64,000 bases of DNA from Planctomycetota bacterium (lineage in GTDB: Bacteria; Planctomycetota; E44-bin39). The notes beneath the pieces are model-generated. The model was not told the DNA's origin. It saw only the letters and a list, made by a program, of their open reading frames with translations, and ran no database searches. Both the position numbers and the translations under genes were made by a program. The stretch is taken from contig SOJX01000087.1 of NCBI GenBank assembly GCA_004376375.1, positions 145,238-209,237 on the forward strand, given 5' to 3'. Of this stretch, positions 25,399 through 33,924 are shown piece by piece. Each line of letters opens with the position of its first letter. Within the stretch, counting starts at the first letter, position 1.

Positions 25399-26543
25399 TA
25401 CTCTCGTGGGTACTGAAGATTATTCCGGTTTTTTACGGATTCCTCGAACGCGTCGCCGGGGATCCAGACCTGGTCCTTGAACTGCATTCTGAGCGCCCTT
25501 GCCGGCGCGCACATGGTGGGCAGGATTTCAAGAGCCCGGGGCGCCCATTTCCTGAGAACGTAGGGAAGCGTAAAGTAGTTTTCGCGCTCGGGCCCCATGA
25601 AAATCGTTTTTCCCTCCGGCAGCACTATCTCGAGAATGCCCGGGATCGGCACTTCTATCCTGTCCGGCGCGCGGTAAAGGCGGAGCATGAGCGTGTCGTA
25701 TGGGATCAGTCTTTTCCGCCCCAGGAGCAGGCCGTCCCGCGTGAAAATTTCTTTTCGAAATCCGTAAGAGCAGAGAAACCTTTTCCAGCCTTTAATGAAA
25801 AGCCACATCATTGTCGCGGCGAACGGGTAGGAGAAGAGTGAAATTATCAGGAGCGGTTTGCCTCTGGGGAAAAGCGCTATCGCCCAGGCAACGTAAAGCA
25901 GTATGATAATCATGGGCGCCGGAAACAGCAGGCCGAGAAGAAGGAACGGCACGCGCCTGAACGTCGCCCATTGCGAAAGTGGCAGCCGGACGCCCGGGCC
26001 GCTCTCTGAAAGATAAAAGGCGTCTTCTCGCACGCGCATTTTCGCGAGCTCGAACAGCAGGGAGAACAGCCTGCTTTCAAGTATCCTGCTGCTTTTCTTC
26101 TGGGGCGCGGGGAGCGAAACACGCCGCCCGCGGGTGGTGAATATGTAACGCCGCGAGCCGAAGGACCCGATCCACCTGATATCGATGAGATTGATCTTTT
26201 TTGCGAAGAATAAGCTTCCCTGGATGGTGAGCGTCCCCTGCCTGAGCAGCACCCACTGAGGTTTGCGCGCTTCGGTGAGAATCAAAATGAGTATGGCGAT
26301 TGTTGCGGTTATCCCGCTTGAAAGAAAGAGCGTTGCCCTGTTATCGAAGAGATCGGTGCTGCACAGATAGATAAAAACCGGCCCGGCCACGAGGCTGAAG
26401 ATAAACAGATTGAAAATGCTCGGCCAGGGGTTCGGCGTGTCCGGTTTAACGCGGTAATACCGGGAGATTCCGTTCAGTTTTTCGAGCGCGTCGGCGTAGG
26501 TCGGTGCATCTGCGATTTCACGGGGTGTTGGAAGTCTGCGCAT
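25398..26543 (-). CDS. membrane protein of four-gene paralogous array (copy 4), two PH-like domains
   Basis: 381 residues, no named family recognised. Order: cytoplasmic N-terminal motif APTYADALEKL (about 13-23), two TM segments (about 42-90), a beta-rich domain about 95-145 (TLTIQGSLFFAKKINLIDI) resembling bacterial PH/DUF304, a helix, two TM segments (about 205-265), then a second beta-rich domain (about 270-325: GILEIVLPEGKTIFMGPERE) and a C-terminal helix. The same layout is found in the three genes upstream. Closest to the 359-residue neighbour: MGPERENYFTLPYVLRKWAP here against IGPERENFFALQYALKEWAG there. No clear Shine-Dalgarno. The stop overlaps the ATG of the truncated fifth copy. 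Confidence 0.8.
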   Translation of the reverse strand: MRRLPTPREIADAPTYADALEKLNGISRYYRVKPDTPNPWPSIFNLFIFSLVAGPVFIYLCSTDLFDNRATLFLSSGITATIAILILILTEARKPQWVLLRQGTLTIQGSLFFAKKINLIDIRWIGSFGSRRYIFTTRGRRVSLPAPQKKSSRILESRLFSLLFELAKMRVREDAFYLSESGPGVRLPLSQWATFRRVPFLLLGLLFPAPMIIILLYVAWAIALFPRGKPLLIISLFSYPFAATMMWLFIKGWKRFLCSYGFRKEIFTRDGLLLGRKRLIPYDTLMLRLYRAPDRIEVPIPGILEIVLPEGKTIFMGPERENYFTLPYVLRKWAPRALEILPTMCAPARALRMQFKDQVWIPGDAFEESVKNRNNLQYPRE

Positions 26544-26643
26544 GGAAACTACGGGCGGGCGCGTCGGAGCTACTTATATGATAAACGCAAATCCCGAAAA
26601 ATCAAACGGGTTTTACCCTGCGGCAGATTAGAGTCCCCGGGGA

Positions 26644-27723
26644 TTACGCCATTGATTTTTCCGGAGGGTTCCAGAGGCGGTCGATATAGGGAATGGCTTT
26701 TACTCCCACGGGTGCGCGATCTATTGGCCGTATTCGGTATGACTTGCCCGCCCACTCTTTCAGCGCATATTGAAGTGCGAAAAAGTTTTCCCGCTCCGGG
26801 CCGATGTAAAACGGTTCACCGTTCGGGAGCCGGATTTCGAGGACTCCCGGGCAGGGGTCGTCGATCTTCCCCGTACCCCGATAAAGGATCAGTCTGAGTT
26901 GCTTATAGGGTGTTTCTTCTTCCCTTCGATTGTAGCCGGTTGGCGTAAATTCTTCTTTAAAAAGCCCGTATGACGAAACCAGGTATTTTATTCCCCGCAC
27001 GAATTTCACGCCCATCAGCAATCCGACAATAAGAAAGGCCAGTGAGGCGATAACGAGAAAGCCGTTTTCCTCCCTGAGTCCGACAACCAGCCCGACTATG
27101 GAAAAAATTATTAAAAGTAAAGAGACGGGCATGAGAAAAAGCAGACCTCTTGCAAGGTCTGGCAGTCGGCGGTATGTCGCGCCCTCGGAAAGTGGGATGG
27201 ATATGGGTGAGCCCGTTTCTATAAAGTTGTTTGCCTTTTCCTCGGTTTTCATTTTAGCCAGGTCGTAAAGCAGTGCAAAGAATTCGTGCTCGGCCCTGTG
27301 GTGGCTCAGATTAAGCGCAAACGGGATTGCCAGGCGCCGGCCGCGCTCGCCGAAAATGAAGCGTGCTTTCTGGTGAGTTCCAATCCAGATCACGCTTGAA
27401 ACATCCAGGCGTACGTAAGGAACCGCCAGGCGGTAGAACCTGATTCCTGCTTTGCGCAGCCTGACCTGCCGGGGGAAATGGTAAAGCCCGAGAAGGATCA
27501 ATACTGCGCAAATGAAGCCAAGCCAGACAAGGGTTTCATCTGTTTTTGCCACAATCAGTCCGCTGAGCAGAACGAAGAATATGCAGCCGCAGCCCAGCCA
27601 TTCGGACTTGCTTGTCGATCTCATCGAACCGAACGTTCGGTATGAAAGAGATGTGTTTACCGCACGCTCGAGCACGTCGGCGTAGGTCGGTGTTTCGGGC
27701 ATGTCGGAAAGTTTTTCAGACAC
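26644..27723 (-). CDS. membrane protein of four-gene paralogous array (copy 3)
   Basis: 359 residues. N-terminal motif TPTYADVLERAV (about 11-22), TM pair (about 42-82), a beta-rich domain (VRLRKAGIRFYRLAVPYVRL, about 87-150), a second TM pair (about 195-250) and a second beta-rich domain ending in GVLEIRLPNGEPFYIGPERE and a helix. It is clearly homologous over its length to copy 4. The GTG start lies 2 bases after the stop of the preceding gene, indicating translational coupling; an internal ATG at 27702 is possible. A gap of 100 bases separates it from copy 4. Function unknown; DUF304-like membrane proteins are the nearest known layout. Confidence 0.8.
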   Translation of the reverse strand: MSEKLSDMPETPTYADVLERAVNTSLSYRTFGSMRSTSKSEWLGCGCIFFVLLSGLIVAKTDETLVWLGFICAVLILLGLYHFPRQVRLRKAGIRFYRLAVPYVRLDVSSVIWIGTHQKARFIFGERGRRLAIPFALNLSHHRAEHEFFALLYDLAKMKTEEKANNFIETGSPISIPLSEGATYRRLPDLARGLLFLMPVSLLLIIFSIVGLVVGLREENGFLVIASLAFLIVGLLMGVKFVRGIKYLVSSYGLFKEEFTPTGYNRREEETPYKQLRLILYRGTGKIDDPCPGVLEIRLPNGEPFYIGPERENFFALQYALKEWAGKSYRIRPIDRAPVGVKAIPYIDRLWNPPEKSMA

Positions 27724-27725
27724 GA

Positions 27726-28871
27726 CTACTCGGAACCCAAAAGCTCATATACTGAATCGTACAGGTCGCGTGGGTGGGCCAGCGGGTGGAACGGCTCGCC
27801 GCGCTTGAGGATGGAAATGCCGCCGCCTTCAACTTTCCTTCCGCGGGCTTTCTTGAGCGCTTCGACCTCGCGCCACAGCTTTTTGCGGATTTCACGCGTC
27901 AGCCTGTTGTCGGCGTCTTCGGCCCGCCTGGGGTGGAAAACGTTTACCCGCTTGAAAAACCTTTCCTCCGGCCACTTCTGCAGAAGCCTGAGCGCGAGAA
28001 AAAAAGAGGTGAAATCGCCGTCGAGCTGAACGCGGTTTATTTCTCCCTTCGGGCTGGCGATGATGAGCCGGGGGTGGACCGCGAGGCCGAACAGGTCTCC
28101 CGCTTCGAGCGCGGCCTGGACTGTATTGTCTCTCACCTTTTCGGCGCCGAGCCGCCCGAGCCGTCTTGCGCCGTTGATCGCAAACGATACGCCCGGCCGG
28201 AAAAAAAGCGTGACATAACGGACCGTGAGCATGGTCGCAACAACCACCGCCGGCGTCGCCCATAAAAGGTTGGGCGTTATCTTCCATTTATACGCATAAA
28301 GGTAATACGCCATGGCGGCGATTGCGAAAAGGATTCCGATCTCCATCACAACCAGCGCACGCGTCAGGCGGTTGTGGTGCATGGTTACGGTAATCTCGCC
28401 GTGCTCGTAGGACTTGGCCTCGGTTCTGCTGTTCCTTGAGCCGATGCGCGAGAGGTGCGCGGCCACGCGGAACTTGTCGTCGTCGCGCGCGCCCGGGAAA
28501 CGGTTCCAGAACGGAAGCAGCAACGGTGCCTTGTCGCGGAAGCACGCCACGACCGCGGTCACGTCGAGGTATTCCGAGAGATATACGCCTTCGAGAGATG
28601 AGAGGTGGTAGGATTTCGACCACGCGAGCCAGCGGACGTGCAGCCAGTCGCCGTCGAGCGTGAGGCCGCGCGGGCTGGTGAGGAACGTGTAGGCCGCGAG
28701 CGCCACCCAGAACGCGGTGTCGGGGACCGGGATAGCGTGGAAAAGGATAATAAAAACCGCAAAACAGAGCGAGCCGACGCCGAGCCCGATTTTGATTTTC
28801 GAGGTCGCGCACTTCAGCTCCACCTTCGGGAACGGCGGGAGTTCTATTTCTTTATTCTCTTCGTCCGTCAT
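27726..28871 (-). CDS. membrane protein of four-gene paralogous array (copy 2)
   Basis: 381 residues. Acidic N-terminus, TM pair (about 28-62), beta-rich domain with LTLDGDWLHVRWLAWSKSYH and LSSLEGVYLSEY, TM pair (about 178-232), a second beta-rich domain (VSFAINGARRLGRLGAEKVR to SPKGEINRVQLDGD) and a basic helix with LRLLQKWPEERF. It has diverged beyond obvious pairwise similarity to copies 3 and 4 but keeps the same order and spacing. It overlaps the end of copy 1 by 20 bases and precedes copy 3 by 2 bases, so the genes form one operon. GC content is clearly higher than in copy 1. Function unknown. Confidence 0.8.
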   Translation of the reverse strand: MTDEENKEIELPPFPKVELKCATSKIKIGLGVGSLCFAVFIILFHAIPVPDTAFWVALAAYTFLTSPRGLTLDGDWLHVRWLAWSKSYHLSSLEGVYLSEYLDVTAVVACFRDKAPLLLPFWNRFPGARDDDKFRVAAHLSRIGSRNSRTEAKSYEHGEITVTMHHNRLTRALVVMEIGILFAIAAMAYYLYAYKWKITPNLLWATPAVVVATMLTVRYVTLFFRPGVSFAINGARRLGRLGAEKVRDNTVQAALEAGDLFGLAVHPRLIIASPKGEINRVQLDGDFTSFFLALRLLQKWPEERFFKRVNVFHPRRAEDADNRLTREIRKKLWREVEALKKARGRKVEGGGISILKRGEPFHPLAHPRDLYDSVYELLGSE

Positions 28872-29982
28872 TTTCAGTTTCTGATTTTGCAGTTTTATCG
28901 TCCGACTTCAACAGTTCTTCCGTGGTCATTAAAGCGTATATGGGCCTTTTTATGCTTATCAATTCTTTGTCTATAGGCCTGATGTTAATCGGCCTTGATA
29001 ACCTGCCGAGCCGGCTTTTTTCAAAATATTCCTGGTAAGTAATTGCTTCCGTTTCCAATCTGTCGGCATGGAATTGTTGAATCATTTTGACAGCCCTGAA
29101 AAATCCCCGATATGCGGGCCCAAATGATAATTTTTTATTCAAAGTAATTTCGAGTGCTGGATCGATGGGAAGACCGATAAAATTAATGCACTTCAACTTT
29201 GCCTGGAAATTTTTGACAAGGGGACCCTTTCCCCCCGAAAAATGGATTTTCCGTATTCCCTGCCCTGATATTTCAAGGCCTTTTTTGTGGAATCTGAATA
29301 ACACAACGATGCCGAATATAAATATTGCACCATATATAACGGAATGGGTTATTAGGCCAACGATGTGACTTTCAGCATCATACGGCAAACCCAATCTGTT
29401 CAGAATAAACGGCAGAATAAACGGTAAAAGCAAACAAGCCAAAAATAAACTTCCAAGAAAAACTATATGAAAAAGATTAATAGGTCCCGGCAGAATTGTC
29501 ACGCGCTTTGCAGTCGATATCTCTCTTGAACAATTAATGGACGCGACCTCAGAGAGGTATTTAAGAAAAAGTATTCTCTCATCATCCGCATTGATTATCC
29601 TGCCCAACCGAAAGGAAAGCAGTGTGCTTTTTCCATCACGAAAGAATAGACCTGCGCTGATCTGGAAAGGAGATTTGTAGTTTAAAGTAACTCCTTCCAA
29701 CGCGGAAAGCGGAAGAAATGATTTTGTCAGCAAGGTTTTTATCACAAGAAAATCGTTTTCAATGCGGAAAAACCTTTCAATTTTAACATGTATAAGGATC
29801 AGAACTGCACACAACGCAAAACACAGGATGGAAATTGCGCCGTGAAGAAGGTTATGAAATAAAAAGCCCCAAAGAATCAGTATGAAAGATAGGAGCCAGA
29901 CGTAAAAAGGAATAGGCAATCTGAACATTGTCGTATGCGGTGCGCGCGGAAAGGCAGTTGTGGTTTTTGAATCGTTTTGCAT
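28852..29982 (-). CDS. membrane protein of four-gene paralogous array (copy 1)
   Basis: 376 residues. Layout as in copies 2-4: TM pair (about 25-65), a beta-rich domain (FRIENDFLVIKTLLTKSFLP, LSALEGVTLNY), TM pair (about 165-235), a second beta-rich domain with KGLEISGQGIRKIHFSGGKG and LEITLNKKLSFGP, then a helix and a 70-residue tail. The LSxLEGVxL motif is shared with copy 2. The DNA is AT-richer than in its neighbours, suggesting separate history. It is the first gene of the array, 118 bases after the stop of the flotillin gene, with a terminator-like hairpin between. No promoter hexamers could be assigned. Confidence 0.78.
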   Translation of the reverse strand: MQNDSKTTTAFPRAPHTTMFRLPIPFYVWLLSFILILWGFLFHNLLHGAISILCFALCAVLILIHVKIERFFRIENDFLVIKTLLTKSFLPLSALEGVTLNYKSPFQISAGLFFRDGKSTLLSFRLGRIINADDERILFLKYLSEVASINCSREISTAKRVTILPGPINLFHIVFLGSLFLACLLLPFILPFILNRLGLPYDAESHIVGLITHSVIYGAIFIFGIVVLFRFHKKGLEISGQGIRKIHFSGGKGPLVKNFQAKLKCINFIGLPIDPALEITLNKKLSFGPAYRGFFRAVKMIQQFHADRLETEAITYQEYFEKSRLGRLSRPINIRPIDKELISIKRPIYALMTTEELLKSDDKTAKSETENDGRRE

Positions 29983-29996
29983 TCAGTCATCTCATT

Positions 29997-30031
29997 AAAA
30001 CGGGGAGCGGAATTTTCCGCTCCCCGCTGTT
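29997..30031 (-). terminator. bidirectional-looking intrinsic terminator after the flotillin gene
   Basis: CGGGGAGCGG pairs with CCGCTCCCCG around AATTTT. On the minus strand the stem is followed by TTTT, and on the plus strand by CTGTTTT. It would end the flotillin operon before the membrane array. Confidence 0.65.
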
Positions 30032-30035
30032 TTCC

Positions 30036-30096
30036 TGTAGGGGCGGGTCTAAGACCCGCCCTTCTGATGGGCAGGTCTTAGACCTGCCCCTACATA
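30036..30096. repeat. double self-complementary GGGCGGGTCT/AGACCTGCCC repeat
   Basis: The halves GGGCGGGTCTAAGACCCGCC and GGGCAGGTCTTAGACCTGCC are each nearly palindromic and also pair with each other across TTCTGAT. The sequence can form one long hairpin or two small ones. It lies 5 bases from the flotillin stop codon. Confidence 0.75.
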
Positions 30097-30100
30097 TCAT

Positions 30101-31963
30101 TTACGCTTTCTTGCCGTGGCCGCCGTCGGTCTTGGCGAGCTTGCTTTTCCTGATCTTCTCGGGGATGTGCTTCTCGAGGCCCTTGAGCATCGGGAACTTT
30201 TCGGTAAGCGCGTGAATGATATCGCCGACCGAATTGTTCTCCGCGTCGATGTTGGCGAACTTCAGCATCTCCTTGAGCAGCGGAAGCGCCGCGCCGGTCT
30301 GCAGAATCGCGCTTACGATCTGCGTCGAGATGTTGCTGCTCGTCGGCATGAAACCTTCGCCGTGGTTGCCGCTGTTGCCGAAGCCGCCGCCCGTGACGTT
30401 GAGCACGCGGATATCGGAAATCTTCTCCGCCGGCTTCATCGTCTCGTGGATAATCGTCGGCGCCTTGTCGATAAGGCTCAGGACCGCGTCCTGGATGAGG
30501 ACGTCGCGCTTGTACTGGTTCTTGGCCTCGATGAACTTGAGCTCACCCTCGGCGATTGCGGTCTTGTCGGCCAGCTTCGCCTTGGCGAGGCGCTCGATAG
30601 CCTTTGCCTGCTGCTCCGAAGCCTCGAAGTCGGCAGATGCCCTTTTCTTGATCTCGTATGCGACCGCGTCGGCGCCGATCTGCTTCTCGACCTGGTCCTG
30701 CTCGGACTCGGCGCGCTGCTGCAGGACCGCGACCTCGCGCTGACGGTCGGCTTCGAGCGTTTTCTCGACCGTAAGCACGTTCTGGTGCTCTTTCTCGCGC
30801 TCGGCGACCGTCTGGAGCCGGATAGCTTCCTGCGTTTCTTTCTCTTTTTCCTTATTGATGACGCCGATCTGCTTGTCGCGCTCGGCCAGCTCGACGGCGA
30901 GGTTCTTGGCGATTTCCGTCGTCTCGAGCTCCTGCTGCTTTACGACGAGCTCCTTGTCCTTGGAGATATCGGCCTCGCGGACGCGGAGGTCCCTGCCGAT
31001 GTCGGCTTCCTGGACCCGCTGCTCCTTGGATATCTCGGCCTCGCGGACGGCCTGGTTCTTGAGGATTTCGCGCTCGCGGACCGCCTGCTCCTGCTCGAAT
31101 TTGTACTGCTGCGTGTCGGCCTCCTGCTTCGCGCGGAAGGTTTCGACCTCGCGTATCTGGTCGGCGGTCGCGAATTCCATGTCCTTTTCAAGCATCAGCT
31201 TTTCCTTGACCGCGGTAACGTCCTGGTTCTTGATTGTGACCTCGGTGAGGCGCACAATTTCGTTCTTCTCCTGGCGGGCGGCCTCGGTCGTGCGTGTGAT
31301 TTCGCGCAGGCCGATGGCGTCAAAGACGTTGTTCGGGTCGAGCGCGTCCTTGTCGGTCTGGTCGAGGAGGACGATGGAGACGCCTTCGAGCAGCAGACCG
31401 TTCTGTATGAGCTCGCTCTTGAGGTTGGTCTGGACGCCGTCGGCGAATCCGTCGCGGTCCTCGTGCAGCTCCATAAGCATCTTCGTCGCCGCGACCGAGC
31501 GGAGCGCGCCGACCAGCTTGGCCTCGACGAGGTCTTTCACCGATTCCGGCGAGAGCGACCTGTCACCGAGTGAGCGCGCAGCGTCGAGAATCCTGTCTTT
31601 TTCCGCCGGGACCTTGATATAGAACTCGACCGTCACGTCGACGCGGAAGCGGTCTTTAGTAATAAGCGCGTCCTTGTCGCGGCGGGTGACGACGAGCCGG
31701 GAAGTTTCGAGGCTGATAGGCTTCAGCTTGTGGAAGAGCCCGATGACGAACATGCCGCGGTCGATCGCGACCCGCTCGCCGCCCTGGCCGGTACGCACGA
31801 ACGCCATGTTCGCGGCGGGTTTTTTATAGAGCCTCTTGAAAATGATAAGCGTCGCAAAGATAAGTACGACAACTGCGACGATGATGACGATGGCCAGTTT
31901 CAGGGCGGGCGAGAGCCCGTCGCCGACTCCGCCCGAGGCCGCAAGTAAAGATTGAAAGTTCAT
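30101..31963 (-). CDS. flotillin-like protein (YqiK/FloT family)
   Basis: 620 residues from the ATG at 31963; AAAGGAGT lies 8 bases upstream. The open frame extends to a GTG at 31981 that is part of this Shine-Dalgarno, so it is rejected. One TM segment (about 22-46), then a SPFH/PHB domain (about 60-260: MAFVRTGQGGERVAIDRGMF, FRVDVTVEFYIKV), then a long coiled coil (about 270-480) rich in repeats of AEI(S)K(E/D) and VRE, and a Gly-rich C-terminal part. Flotillins form oligomeric membrane microdomain scaffolds. It is the second gene of an operon, 64 bases after a YqiJ-like gene, the arrangement seen in yqiJ-yqiK. Confidence 0.92.
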   Translation of the reverse strand: MNFQSLLAASGGVGDGLSPALKLAIVIIVAVVVLIFATLIIFKRLYKKPAANMAFVRTGQGGERVAIDRGMFVIGLFHKLKPISLETSRLVVTRRDKDALITKDRFRVDVTVEFYIKVPAEKDRILDAARSLGDRSLSPESVKDLVEAKLVGALRSVAATKMLMELHEDRDGFADGVQTNLKSELIQNGLLLEGVSIVLLDQTDKDALDPNNVFDAIGLREITRTTEAARQEKNEIVRLTEVTIKNQDVTAVKEKLMLEKDMEFATADQIREVETFRAKQEADTQQYKFEQEQAVREREILKNQAVREAEISKEQRVQEADIGRDLRVREADISKDKELVVKQQELETTEIAKNLAVELAERDKQIGVINKEKEKETQEAIRLQTVAEREKEHQNVLTVEKTLEADRQREVAVLQQRAESEQDQVEKQIGADAVAYEIKKRASADFEASEQQAKAIERLAKAKLADKTAIAEGELKFIEAKNQYKRDVLIQDAVLSLIDKAPTIIHETMKPAEKISDIRVLNVTGGGFGNSGNHGEGFMPTSSNISTQIVSAILQTGAALPLLKEMLKFANIDAENNSVGDIIHALTEKFPMLKGLEKHIPEKIRKSKLAKTDGGHGKKA

Positions 31964-32027
31964 GATCCATACTCCTTTCACAACATCAGTATGAGACTAC
32001 AGGTTATTAACCTTTCCGAAGCTGTCA

Positions 32028-33017
32028 TTATTGCGTTACCTCTTCTCCCGGTTTGAGCTTCCGGCAGAAGTACACCTGCTCCTTCCGGATGAATCTTGTG
32101 AGTAGAACTTTGTCGCCTTTTGATGCCTCGTTGGTATCGCCGGGCTTGAGCTTGCAGAAGACCTGCTGGACGCCTCCCTGCGGGCCCTGGACGAGCGCAC
32201 GACCGCCGGCATGATCCACTTTCGAGGATAAAACATCGGCCGTGTAACCGACGTAGCTGTGACCGCCAACTTTCGCGGGCTCGTTTATCGGCAGAAACCT
32301 TACCCAGAATAAACTCAATAGTTTAGTAAATATCACAGATACAACAAAGGCAGAAGCAAAAGAAATTGGAAACATGCCCGAGCCGGACATCCAGCCGCTT
32401 GCCTGGTTTCGGAAATTGAGATACATGCCTATCAGGCCGAAAACGACGAGATAGAACGATATGATCGGCGTAACCGGGATTTTGCCGATCCCGAACCAGA
32501 CAAGGGCCTGCACGAAAAAACCGGGCTGGGCCGACAGAGCCGCGTCTCCTCCGGTAATGTCCGCGTCGGCATGTGCGTCTGCATGGGCATCCAAATCGGC
32601 GTCGGCGTCTCCGTCAACCTCAACGCCTGCATCGGCGTCAAGGTCGACGTCCGCATCGGCGTCAACGTCGACGTCCGCATCGGCGTCAACGTCGACTCCC
32701 GCATCCACGTCCACATCGGCGTCAACGTCGACGTCTGCGCCCGCGTCGATGTCTAAGCCCGCGTCCACGTCTACATCGGCATCAACGTCAACGTCTGCGT
32801 CGATATCGGCATCCGTATCGATATCCACGTCGCCGATTTCAAACACTGTTTCCAGGGAGAAACCGAGAATCTGGACAAAAAGAAACAGGACGACGATGCC
32901 GAAAGGTATGAGAAAGAATACATTATACCACTGGCCGAGCTCGTTCCAGAACTTCACGCCGGATGCGGCCGTTGCGAGAGAAGCGGACGCAAGTATAAGC
33001 GAAAGGATGACCTTCAT
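32028..33017 (-). CDS. YqiJ/NfeD-like membrane protein with long Asp-rich repeat insertion
   Basis: 329 residues from the ATG at 33017 (AGGGGG 8 bases upstream); the frame upstream is rejected. A signal-like segment (1-18) and TM (about 28-50), then about residues 60-155 consist almost wholly of Asp alternating with Val and Ala (DVDADVDVDAG and similar), then TM segments (about 165-225) and a C-terminal OB-like domain (KVGGHSYVGYTADVLSSKVD onward). Partner proteins of flotillins (YqiJ, NfeD) have TM segments and an OB fold without such an insertion. The repeat DNA (about 32560-32830) is a near-tandem GTCGACGTC(C/T)GCATCGGC array, so its length is probably variable. A strongly acidic segment may bind Ca or other cations. 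Confidence 0.85.
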   Translation of the reverse strand: MKVILSLILASASLATAASGVKFWNELGQWYNVFFLIPFGIVVLFLFVQILGFSLETVFEIGDVDIDTDADIDADVDVDADVDVDAGLDIDAGADVDVDADVDVDAGVDVDADADVDVDADADVDLDADAGVEVDGDADADLDAHADAHADADITGGDAALSAQPGFFVQALVWFGIGKIPVTPIISFYLVVFGLIGMYLNFRNQASGWMSGSGMFPISFASAFVVSVIFTKLLSLFWVRFLPINEPAKVGGHSYVGYTADVLSSKVDHAGGRALVQGPQGGVQQVFCKLKPGDTNEASKGDKVLLTRFIRKEQVYFCRKLKPGEEVTQ

Positions 33018-33018
33018 G

Positions 33019-33156
33019 TTAAGCCCCCTCAGGCGGTGTCGATACGCCTCCTGCAGCGTTTTTTGGGCACCGATGATACGAACACGTACTGCGATTCGAG
33101 CCAACCACTATAACGATTTGCGTTTGTGAAAGCAAAACAATTTTTCCCCAATTCAT
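33019..33156 (-). CDS. possible 45-residue leader peptide coupled to the YqiJ-like gene
   Basis: The ATG at 33156 has a perfect AAAGGAGG 11 bases upstream. The frame ends with TAA one base before the YqiJ-like ATG. The peptide has a hydrophobic core (GKIVLLSQTQIVIVVG) and a Cys-containing tail. No family is recognised. The strong ribosome-binding site and the junction with the next gene support translation. Coding is not proven: base composition is unremarkable and the frame is short. Confidence 0.45.
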   Translation of the reverse strand: MNWGKIVLLSQTQIVIVVGSNRSTCSYHRCPKNAAGGVSTPPEGA

Positions 33157-33321
33157 TGCTTTTATCCTCCTTTCGCTTGCTTTTACAGCAAAGCAATGAA
33201 CATACAGTGCCAGGCTGTCGCACAGGTTTCGAGCGCGACATTCACATAAGCTTTTCAACTATATATGCGTCAATATAGATATATAATAATATAAGGATAA
33301 ATGCTATATATATTATATAAC
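33157..33321. other. non-coding AT-rich stretch upstream of the YqiJ-like operon
   Basis: TATATA-type runs dominate about 33258-33320. It probably holds the operon promoter, but no pair of hexamers stands out. No RNA family was recognised. Confidence 0.4.
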
Positions 33322-33477
33322 TTAAATCCGTGCAATAAAGCCGTGAGTTATCAAATTCACACCGCATTCTGAACTTGTGTTCTCATGCATTTCTGAACCC
33401 GAAGGATCAGCTCGTGCTTTTTTCATCGCATTATCAATAATACGGCGGCACAGTCTTTTAACCGATTTATTTGCCAT
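33322..33477 (-). CDS. small hypothetical ORF (51 residues)
   Basis: An ATG-to-TAA frame with a basic N-terminal helix (NKSVKRLCRRIIDNAMKKAR) and a polar tail. There is no Shine-Dalgarno and no recognised family, and it lies in a long AT-rich gap. The amphipathic basic N-terminus is the only feature in favour, so it may be spurious. Confidence 0.25.
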   Translation of the reverse strand: MANKSVKRLCRRIIDNAMKKARADPSGSEMHENTSSECGVNLITHGFIARI

Positions 33478-33878
33478 TGTATAAACGCGTCAGTCGTTGC
33501 AGCAAATTGAGATAGCCTGTGTAACATATGTCTATATAGGCAAATAATTTCATGCGCCGTGCTGCCAGGTTATGGGCCAGATTACCGGATTTCGTATATC
33601 CATAATCATCCGGCACAATAACGGCACCTTATCTGTCAGTCTCCGAAATAGCCGGGCTAAGTGACTTATCCAAGGATTTCCAGCTTTGTCTATGTATCCT
33701 TATTCAAATAATGTTCCCATTTGAGAGAAAGGCATAATGCGTGTTGAAGTAAAGAGTTATGTTTGTACGCGAAAAACACGGTATGAGAATAATTATTAGT
33801 ATGTGGTGGAATTTATCATCTAATTATGTGAAGAAGGAAAAGATAAAGAACCCTCATTGCAAGAGGTCGGATGCACAG
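33478..33878. other. gene-free stretch preceding the parS sites
   Basis: About 400 bases of moderately AT-rich DNA. A 20-codon frame with a GAGAGAAAGG ribosome site starts at about 33737 but is too short to support. No tRNA, terminator or repeat family was seen. Confidence 0.4.
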
Positions 33879-33894
33879 CGTTCCACGTGGAACA
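33879..33894. promoter_or_regulatory. parS centromere site 1
   Basis: CGTTCCACGTGGAACA is a near-perfect 16-bp palindrome matching the bacterial parS consensus TGTTNCACGTGAAACA except for the paired T:A to C:G change and the first base. It lies 57 bases beyond the parB stop. Confidence 0.9.
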
Positions 33895-33924
33895 GGATAT
33901 GTGCATCAGTTGAGATGATTGTTC

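Noticed and set aside
30116..31573. 485-codon open frame antisense to the flotillin gene
   Set aside because: The flotillin frame has clear SPFH and coiled-coil homology. The antisense protein is low-complexity Leu/Arg/Asp and arises from the codon bias of the coiled coil.
32560..32830. CRISPR-like tandem repeats
   Set aside because: The units are in frame, have no unique spacers and encode Asp-Val-Ala. It is a coding repeat.
32461..33129. 222-codon Ser/Ala/Thr-rich frame on the + strand
   Set aside because: It is the antisense reading of the Asp-rich YqiJ-like repeat.
33666..33674. DnaA box TTATCCAAG near parS
   Set aside because: Two mismatches in the most conserved end and no second box nearby.
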